64,000 bases of DNA from JANXXV01 sp038230275 (GTDB lineage: Bacteria; Acidobacteriota; Terriglobia; Bryobacterales; Bryobacteraceae), in NCBI GenBank assembly GCA_038230275.1, contig JBBRNO010000014.1:22275-86274 (forward strand), given 5' to 3'. The notes beneath the pieces are model-generated. The model had not been told where the DNA came from and ran no database searches. It was given only the letters and a program-made list of their open reading frames with translations. Made by a program: the position numbers and the translations under genes. Positions 58,060-64,000 of the stretch are shown here, piece by piece. Each line of letters starts with the position of its first letter. The first letter of the stretch is position 1.

Positions 58060-61000
58060 AAGATCAGCTTCGCGCCGATTTGAATCTGCCGTGGATCCAA
58101 CTGGCCCAGCACCTTGCCGAACGTGGCCGGCGTATTGATGATTCTTCCTACGATTGAGTAGTTCGAATGATTGGCAATGTTGAACGCCTCGGCACGAATT
58201 TGGAATCGCACATGTTCCCGGAAGGGAATTTCCTTCGCAATCACGAGGTCGACGTTTGTCAATCCGGGCCCGACTAGGGTGTTCTTGCCGACGTTTCCAA
58301 AAGTACCCGCGGCAGGCTGGGTAAAGGCCGCGGTGTTAAAGAAGCGGTTGGTGCTGCGATCGGAACCGGAAAGAGCGGCGCTTGCCCCCGGAACCGCGTT
58401 CGGCCGGACGTAAATGCCACCGGTTCCGGCTCCGACGTTCGCCGAATCGCCCTGAAGATTGACCGTGAACGGGAAACCGGTTTGCAGGCTCAAGATGGCT
58501 GAAAACTGAATTCCTTCCAGGATCCGTCCAGCTAGCCCTGCTTGTAAATACTGGCCCTGCTTTCCGAAGGGAAGGGTATATAAACCGGTGCTGACCCACC
58601 GGTGAGCGATATTGAAGGAGGCCAAGCCGCGCTCAGCCGCGAGATTGAAACTGTCCTGTGCCGGTGAATTCTCGTTTCCATTCACGCCGCCGGCATTCCG
58701 GAACTGCGGCGCATTGGTGATGGCCTTGGAGAAGGTATAGGAGTTCAGGAAAGAGAACCCTTTATTGAAGCGTCTCTCAAACCGAACCAGGAGTGCGTGA
58801 TAGTTCGATTGCGCGGAGTGTGGCAGGAAATTGATGAATCCAACTGGAACTGAATCACCCACCACGCTCACATAGCTGGGAAACTGCGTGCCGGGAGCGT
58901 AAACCACGCCTGCGTACGGACGCCGGGGATCGATGGCACCAAGGCCGGGCTGGGCATTATTCGGTTGTACGTTCTGCTCCAGTTTCAAGCCGAGCGAGGC
59001 CAGATAACCGACTTCCAAAACCACGTCCTTGGCTAATTCCCGCTGTATCGATGCGTTCCATTGAATGGTGTAGCTGGTGCGCTGATTGTAGTCGATGCCG
59101 GCAGCTTGCAAACCCGAAAGGGAGGAACTTACCACTGCCGGACCGAAGACGTCGAAATTCTGGAATTTCGGAATGAAATTGTCGCTGTTCACGGTCTGGG
59201 TAATGTTTCCCGGAAGTGCTGCCGCCAAACGGAATAAAGGATTCAGGTCGTTGAGCGCGTAAAACAGGCCCGACCCAACCTTCACGACAGTCTTGGGATT
59301 CGCCGCCCACACGATACCAACCCGCGGAGCAAAGTTGTTCTTGTCGGTATTGGCGCAGCCCTTGGCATATCCGCTCTGTCCGCAAATGAAGAACGTAGGC
59401 TTGTAAAACGCCAGCTTTTTCTCGGCAAAAATGGACTGCGGAGACGGCACCTTCGAGTAATCGATGCTGGCCATCTGCTGGTGATTGTCGTACATCGGCG
59501 GCGCGAGTTCGTAGCGCAGACCGAGATTCAGCGTGACGTTCGATGCCAGCCGGATGTCGTCTTGGATATAGCCGGAATACGACCATTGGCGGCCGTCGAT
59601 CCGGCTCGGCCCCACAGCGCGGTTCGCTACTTGAGGCAAGCCGAGCATCATGGAAGCCAGTGCGTCTCCGGTGCCGTCATTCTTAGCGGTTCTAGTGGTA
59701 AAGCCGCTGGTGAACTGATAATTACCAAGCGTATTCGGCGATTCAATCCGGTTGTACTGTACGTAATAGATTTCACCGCCGAACTTGATGCCGTGACGCC
59801 CGCGGCGCCAGGATACGTTGTCGTAAAGCTGGTAGGTGTTATTGCGGACGTTGACGACTCCGCCGCCCGTGGTTGCGTTGTAACCGCCCGTGCCGCCCAT
59901 AGTTGGGATTCCAGCCACGATGAATTGCGGAATTGCAGTCTTGGTTCCGTTCACATCGAAACTCAATTCGGGAAGCCCGTTCAGAATAGTCAGGCGTCCG
60001 TAGCTGATGCGTGTTTCGTTTATCAGGTTCGGCGTGATCACCACCGTGGAACCGAGAACCACGTTTTGTGACCGGGCAATGTTAATCACGTCGCGTCCCG
60101 GAACCGTGGCCGGAATTTTGGCATCTTCATCGGACAGCGAATAGCGGCCAAAAACGCTCCAGTTGGGCCGTGCGTTGTAGTCGAACCGCCCGGAGTAGTT
60201 CTCGTTGTTCTGGGTCAGGATGCCGTTCGAGTTTTCGTAAAGATTGGTTGCCGAGTTGGTTGCCAGAGGCAGTAGGCTCAATGCGGCTAGCGATTGCGGG
60301 TTGATCCGGCTGGCCGGGATGCGGTTATCGGGGAACTGCAGGCGCGTGCCATTCGCCAAAGTATTCGGATCGAAAATTCCGCCCGTAGTCCTGCTGAAGT
60401 CGCCAGAGCGCTGAAGCGCCGTTGGTACCGAAACCGAGGTTAGTCCGGAACCGGCCTGACGCACCCGAAGCCCTTCATAGGACAGGAAAGCGAATAGTTT
60501 CTCTTTCAATACAGGCCCGCCAAATGTACCACCGTACTGGTTTCGCTGATACTTCGGCAGGTCGGACTGGTTCAGATTGAAGGGACGCGCGTCCATCGCC
60601 TTATTGCGCAGGAATTCCCAAGCAGAGCCGTGGTATTCATTCGTTCCCGACTTGCTGACGATGTTTACCGATGCCCGGCCATATTCGGCGCTGACCATCG
60701 CAGTCTGCACTTGAAACTCAGCAATCGCATCCACGTTTGGCGAATAATTCAACGAATTGTAGTCTGGATCGGTATTGGCGGCGCCATCGAGCAAGAAGGC
60801 CGTGTTGTTTGTCCTTCCGCCGGCAATGCTCAATCCGCCTACCTGACCCTGGCGGATGTTGTTCTGCTGTACGGTGCGGCCACCGGGGTTCGCTCCTGGC
60901 ACCAAGAGCGCAAGCTGGATGAACTGGCGTCCATTCAATGGAAGTGCCGGTATCTTCTCGCCTCCGACGACCGTTCCCGAGGAAATCGACTCACTGTTCA

Positions 61001-61391
61001 GGGTCGACGTGGCCTCGCTTACACTCATGACTTCCTTGGTGCTTCCGATTTCGAGTTGCACATCCAAGCGCCCGACCTGCGCAACCTGGACACGGATGTT
61101 CGCGTCTTGGAATTGCTTGAAGCCGGTAGCCTCGACGGTTACTGAGTAGCCGCCTGGCGGGAGCAAGGTAAAGTAAAACAGGCCGCGGTCGTCGCTGGAA
61201 TACTCTCTGATCTGGCCGGTCGCATTATTCCTAAGATGCAACTTAGCACCCTTGATCGAGCTACCGGAAGGATCCGATACAAGCCCAAATAGCAAAGCGG
61301 AGTCGGATTGCGCGAGCAGCATGGCGGTGAAAATCAGCAGCATGCCGGAGAGAACAAGAAGTCGTTGGAACATGGAGAATGGAAGCCTCAT
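58056..61391 (-). CDS. TonB-dependent receptor, Oar-like, second copy
   Basis: 1111 residues from ATG 61391 with a signal peptide (MFQRLLVLSGMLLIFTAMLL, ending AQSDS); an in-frame start at 61400 adds three residues. The carboxypeptidase-regulatory domain is LFGLVSDPSGSSIKGAKLHL. The plug has LPLNGRQFIQLALLVPGANP, FLLDGAANTDPDYNSLNY and VNIVSKSGTNEYHGSAWEFL. The barrel ends in PRQIQIGAKLIF with a terminal Phe. It resembles the receptor at 12380 in layout. The ligand is unknown. A TPR gene with signal peptide is divergent from it. Confidence 0.93.
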   Translation of the reverse strand: MRLPFSMFQRLLVLSGMLLIFTAMLLAQSDSALLFGLVSDPSGSSIKGAKLHLRNNATGQIREYSSDDRGLFYFTLLPPGGYSVTVEATGFKQFQDANIRVQVAQVGRLDVQLEIGSTKEVMSVSEATSTLNSESISSGTVVGGEKIPALPLNGRQFIQLALLVPGANPGGRTVQQNNIRQGQVGGLSIAGGRTNNTAFLLDGAANTDPDYNSLNYSPNVDAIAEFQVQTAMVSAEYGRASVNIVSKSGTNEYHGSAWEFLRNKAMDARPFNLNQSDLPKYQRNQYGGTFGGPVLKEKLFAFLSYEGLRVRQAGSGLTSVSVPTALQRSGDFSRTTGGIFDPNTLANGTRLQFPDNRIPASRINPQSLAALSLLPLATNSATNLYENSNGILTQNNENYSGRFDYNARPNWSVFGRYSLSDEDAKIPATVPGRDVINIARSQNVVLGSTVVITPNLINETRISYGRLTILNGLPELSFDVNGTKTAIPQFIVAGIPTMGGTGGYNATTGGGVVNVRNNTYQLYDNVSWRRGRHGIKFGGEIYYVQYNRIESPNTLGNYQFTSGFTTRTAKNDGTGDALASMMLGLPQVANRAVGPSRIDGRQWSYSGYIQDDIRLASNVTLNLGLRYELAPPMYDNHQQMASIDYSKVPSPQSIFAEKKLAFYKPTFFICGQSGYAKGCANTDKNNFAPRVGIVWAANPKTVVKVGSGLFYALNDLNPLFRLAAALPGNITQTVNSDNFIPKFQNFDVFGPAVVSSSLSGLQAAGIDYNQRTSYTIQWNASIQRELAKDVVLEVGYLASLGLKLEQNVQPNNAQPGLGAIDPRRPYAGVVYAPGTQFPSYVSVVGDSVPVGFINFLPHSAQSNYHALLVRFERRFNKGFSFLNSYTFSKAITNAPQFRNAGGVNGNENSPAQDSFNLAAERGLASFNIAHRWVSTGLYTLPFGKQGQYLQAGLAGRILEGIQFSAILSLQTGFPFTVNLQGDSANVGAGTGGIYVRPNAVPGASAALSGSDRSTNRFFNTAAFTQPAAGTFGNVGKNTLVGPGLTNVDLVIAKEIPFREHVRFQIRAEAFNIANHSNYSIVGRIINTPATFGKVLGQLDPRQIQIGAKLIF

Positions 61392-61658
61392 ACTAACCAT
61401 TCATTCGTCAGGAAATCTCCGAAACTTTACCTAATTGGGTGAACTTCCGGTGAATTTCTGTTCCACTTGTGCTTTCAACGCACTGCGAGTACCCCGAACG
61501 GAGTACGACCTATTTCTAAAGGTTTGCCAGAGCTAAGCACAATAGCTTACTGCTTCCCCTAGTTAATTCGGGTGTATTGACTGAATTAGGAAGCGAGTTT
61601 ACACTGAAGTCGCACGCTTGGTCAACATGGCCAAGTGTCGCTTGTGTAAGGAATTCTT

Positions 61659-62855
61659 TTGATTGTAACTTGCCTTTTCGCGCGGACGAATCGTATCCAG
61701 ACAGTAGTCCTTGTTCTTGCGTTGACTTGCATCGGTTCGGCGCAAGAGAAGGATTTCGTGCCTCCCGGCGTGACTCCTGAAGGGCAATTTCTCGAACTGA
61801 TCGATCTGGAGGCTGATCCGCAGAAGCAGTTAATGCTGATGGATTTGTTCGTTAAACAATTTCCGGCGTACAACGCCATGGCGGCCGTTTACTCTGAAAT
61901 GCAGGCGAACTGCGTGAAGCAAGGTCAGTTTGACCGCGCCCTGGAGCTTGGCGAGAAGCTGCTGGCCATAGACCAGGACGATGCGGAAGCGCTGAAACTC
62001 AACCTGGAAGCGGCCCGCGGAAAACAAGATCAGGCGCTTATCAAACGGTGGGGCGACCGTTTGGCGCAATTGAATCAGAGCGAGAGTACAGGAGCGGTTA
62101 GCACCAGCTCCACCATCAATTTACCGTTTATCGATGGCCCCGGCGGGGGAGTGGATGCGCCGGGAACTCCCGGAGCTCCGGGCTCCGTGAGCCGCATGGT
62201 AAAGGCACGGATGGAAGCGGCGCTGTTCAACAAAGCGATCGAGGAGACGAACCCGAGTGTCCGGCTGGACACCTTGGATCAGTTCGTCAAGCAGTTCCCA
62301 CAATCCGCTCACCTTTCCAAGATCAGCTACTTACGCTACCTGGCCTACCGGCAACTGGAAGATAAGAAGAACGCGTTCTCCGTGGCCGAGCTGATAGTAG
62401 CCAAGGATCAGACTAGAGAGGATCTGCTCTATTTTGTAGCGGAGACCTATTTCGCGCAAAAGCGGGAGTTTGCCAAAGTGCTGGCGTACTCGAATGCGAT
62501 GCTCGAATTGATGAACACCAAATCGAAGCCTGAGAACCTCTCCGACGCCGAGTGGGCCAAACAGAAAGAGACCATCATTCAACAGTCCCGCTACATGATT
62601 GGAACCACCCACATCTATCAGGAACAGTTTTCGCTGGCGGACAAGAGCCTCCGCCTCGCTTTAGCCGCGGGCGGCATGAGCGAAGCGACGCGCGCCAATA
62701 TTCTCACGTCGCTCGGGTGGGCCAACTACAAGACCAAGAACATACCGGACGCCATCAACTTCTATCAACAGTGCGCCGCGATTCCCGGACCGCTGCAAAG
62801 CGCCGCCTCGCAGAGCGTAACTTCCATCAAGAACGAGTACGGCTTAACACAGTAA
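61659..62855 (+). CDS. Secreted TPR-like protein
   Basis: 398 residues from TTG 61659 with AAGGA six bases upstream. A signal peptide follows (FARTNRIQTVVLVLALTCIGSAQ). The body is helical and TPR-like (RALELGEKLLAIDQDDAEAL, AYRQLEDKKNAFSVAELI, DKSLRLALAAGGMSEATRAN, GWANYKTKNIPDAINFYQQC). A Gly/Pro-rich linker (GPGGGVDAPGTPGAPGS) splits it near residue 170. Probably a periplasmic scaffold. Its function and partner are unknown. It is divergent from the TonB receptor, with 267 bases between. Confidence 0.8.
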   Translation: MIVTCLFARTNRIQTVVLVLALTCIGSAQEKDFVPPGVTPEGQFLELIDLEADPQKQLMLMDLFVKQFPAYNAMAAVYSEMQANCVKQGQFDRALELGEKLLAIDQDDAEALKLNLEAARGKQDQALIKRWGDRLAQLNQSESTGAVSTSSTINLPFIDGPGGGVDAPGTPGAPGSVSRMVKARMEAALFNKAIEETNPSVRLDTLDQFVKQFPQSAHLSKISYLRYLAYRQLEDKKNAFSVAELIVAKDQTREDLLYFVAETYFAQKREFAKVLAYSNAMLELMNTKSKPENLSDAEWAKQKETIIQQSRYMIGTTHIYQEQFSLADKSLRLALAAGGMSEATRANILTSLGWANYKTKNIPDAINFYQQCAAIPGPLQSAASQSVTSIKNEYGLTQ

Positions 62856-62860
62856 ACCGA

Positions 62861-63191
62861 TTATTTCTTCTTTCTGATATAAATTCTGCCGTTTAACGTA
62901 GGGAATTGCATATCGGGGCCGCCCCCGTTGATGGTTGCGTACACCGCCTTGTCCAGACGAACGCGATACTTGCCCTTGCCGGAATTTCCCTCTACCAGAG
63001 TTAAGCCGGAGGTGGCTTCGAGTTTGATGTCGAAATCGCTGTACACATCGCCGTGGTCCGACTTCATCTTCACCCGAGCCTTCGCATCGGCTGCAGGTGC
63101 CGGTGGCGTTCAGCCCAACGCCGACCAGATCGAATTCAGACATAACTTCCAGATCAGCAAGAGCTTCTCTTCCCGCACTGGAGATTTTCAT
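62861..63191 (-). pseudogene. C-terminal remnant of a DUF4097 (beta-helix adhesin-like) gene
   Basis: The readable end (VKMKSDHGDVYSDFDIKLE, VRLDKAVYATINGGGPDMQF and LNGRIYIRKKK) is the repeating G-D-V/I-strand pattern of DUF4097 proteins, which ends in NGxIYIRK. Further upstream, DLEVMSEFDLVGVGLNA is in another frame; the two can be joined by one base shift near 63105. Before about 63191 nothing readable remains. The gene has lost its N-terminus and its frame, so it is a ruin. Confidence 0.65.
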
Positions 63192-63264
63192 TCAAAAAAT
63201 ATCAGTCTGGTCCGATTAGAAAGGTAGGACCGAGATCTAAGGGGCCGCGAGGAGATTGACGCAC

Positions 63265-63918
63265 GTGAGATCCATGACAATTGCGAGGAAACTGGTACTG
63301 GGATTCGGCGCAGTGGTAGCATTATCCGCCTTGCTCGGTGTAATTGCGTTGGTGAGGTTGAAGTCAGTCAGCGATGCGCTGACGGCGGTAGTCATAGATT
63401 CCCTGCCAGGTACTTATTCAGCGGGCAGACTGGCGGTATTCGCGGAAGAGGAGAGAGCCGCCATGCTAGCTCACCTGGCGTCTTCAGGAACCGGGCAAAG
63501 GGATCATTTCGAAGTGGAGATTGCCGCGCAAAACACCAACTTCGTGAACGAAGGGAAGAGCTATGAAACGACAATCACCACGGCGGCCGATCGCGAAATC
63601 TACTCCCGAATCAGTCCCACGCATCAGAACTTCATGCGGATATGGGCGAAAATTGAGCCTCTCAGCCGCGCGGGAAAGGGAACAATGGCGCTTGCCATGT
63701 GGCAGTCGGAGGCCGTGCCCATATTCCATGAATGGCAAAAAACGCTCGAGGAGTTGGCGAAATTTAACAAATTAAATGGAGAAGCGAATGGCTTGGCCGC
63801 AACTGCCGCTGCCGCGAGAGGACTTTACTGGATCTTAACTGTTCTGATATCGGCCCTCCTCAGCATTTTCCAATCCAAGGATGATCCTGAAGGTAGGTTT
63901 CATTCCAATACAAGATGA
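63265..63918 (+). pseudogene. Methyl-accepting chemotaxis protein, cut by an insertion element
   Basis: From GTG 63265 (GAGGAG 10 bases before; ATG 63274 is an alternative), the chain shows MTIARKLVLGFGAVVALSAL as first membrane helix. A four-helix-bundle ligand domain of about 160 residues follows (DSLPGTYSAGRLAVFAEEER, RISPTHQNFMRIWAKIEP, TLEELAKFNKLNGEANGLAA), then a second membrane helix (GLYWILTVLISALLSIF). Real coding ends near 63866, where the insertion-element end begins; the last ~17 residues are element sequence. The HAMP and signalling domains are missing here. They may continue beyond the element. Confidence 0.8.
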
Positions 63919-64000
63919 TCCTGAAATAAATGAGATTGAGCGGGCCGCGAAGCGGCCAGCCTCCTTTTGGTTTTGCTTTTGAGTGTTAAACCACCCAACC
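63866..64000 (+). mobile_element. Left end of an insertion element, continuing past the window
   Basis: Two tandem copies of the end motif are present: TTCCAATCCAAGGATGATCC from 63868 and TTCCAATACAAGATGATC at 63903-63920. The second is identical to the copy at 50002-50019. The chemoreceptor reading frame ends at this point. The following bases are likely the start of the element. A transposase gene is expected just after the window on the plus strand, judging from the truncated copy at 50104. Confidence 0.65.

Overview
This window looks like the chromosome of an acidobacterium of the Solibacter/Bryobacter type. That placement is an inference from gene content. It carries a protein with the C-terminal domain that is greatly expanded in Solibacter usitatus (TIGR03437-like), two Oar-type TonB-dependent receptors with a carboxypeptidase-regulatory N-domain, two CRTAC1-like (VCBS/FG-GAP plus ASPIC/UnbV) secreted proteins, the DUF1501 / PSCyt-DUF1549-DUF1553 pair, and paired cytochrome c / PQQ-dehydrogenase genes. 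The DNA is GC-rich, and translational coupling by 1-11 bp overlaps is common.

Layout. Positions 1-1.6 kb: the end of a sensor kinase, its OmpR-type regulator, and a Spy/CpxP-like periplasmic protein with CpxR-like boxes in front. 1.9-3.0 kb: a decayed tyrosine integrase. 3.1-9.0 kb: rsmG, then argG in an operon with a very large iron-sulfur flavoprotein reductase. 9.2-12.3 kb: a coupled pair of lipoproteins (TPR plus CRTAC1-like). 12.4-15.8 kb: a TonB-dependent receptor, then a bidirectional terminator. 15.8-20.0 kb: an AttE/AttFG/AttH-like ABC exporter operon. 20.1-24.3 kb: a second CRTAC1-like protein and two adjacent zinc-ribbon proteins of unknown function. 24.3-30.4 kb: two tandem cytochrome c / PQQ-dehydrogenase modules; one carries a deleted hydrolase gene and the other a frameshifted dehydrogenase. 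30.5-37.5 kb: an enolase-superfamily dehydratase, DUF1501, a PSCyt/PSD1 protein and a divergent sugar-acid MFS transporter, which together look like a carbohydrate-acid use locus. 37.4-41.6 kb: a subtilase and a SpoIIE phosphatase/STAS pair.

42.4-50.1 kb holds a large secreted protein with four near-identical repeats, a DUF1080 protein, remnants of a cytochrome operon, a VOC protein and a kelch-repeat protein. 50.0-50.8 kb holds a truncated insertion element and the initiator tRNA gene. 51-57 kb holds a NIPSNAP protein, undecaprenyl diphosphate synthase, a winged-helix/membrane-protein pair, and an Mla-type lipid-transport operon (mlaE-mlaF-mlaD) coupled to a YdjC/ChbG-type deacetylase. 57.1-62.9 kb holds a P1-family peptidase, a second TonB-dependent receptor and a TPR protein. 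The window ends in a decayed DUF4097 gene and a chemoreceptor gene cut by the left end of an insertion element. The same end motif occurs near 50.0 kb.

The main themes are outer-membrane uptake and secreted repeat proteins, quinoprotein oxidation with c-type cytochromes, envelope stress and lipid transport, and many small gene ruins. At least eight broken genes are visible (integrase, hydrolase, PQQ dehydrogenase, two cytochrome-type remnants, transposase, DUF4097, chemoreceptor). I see no CRISPR array, rRNA or prophage. The least explained locus is the zinc-ribbon pair at 21.8-24.3 kb.
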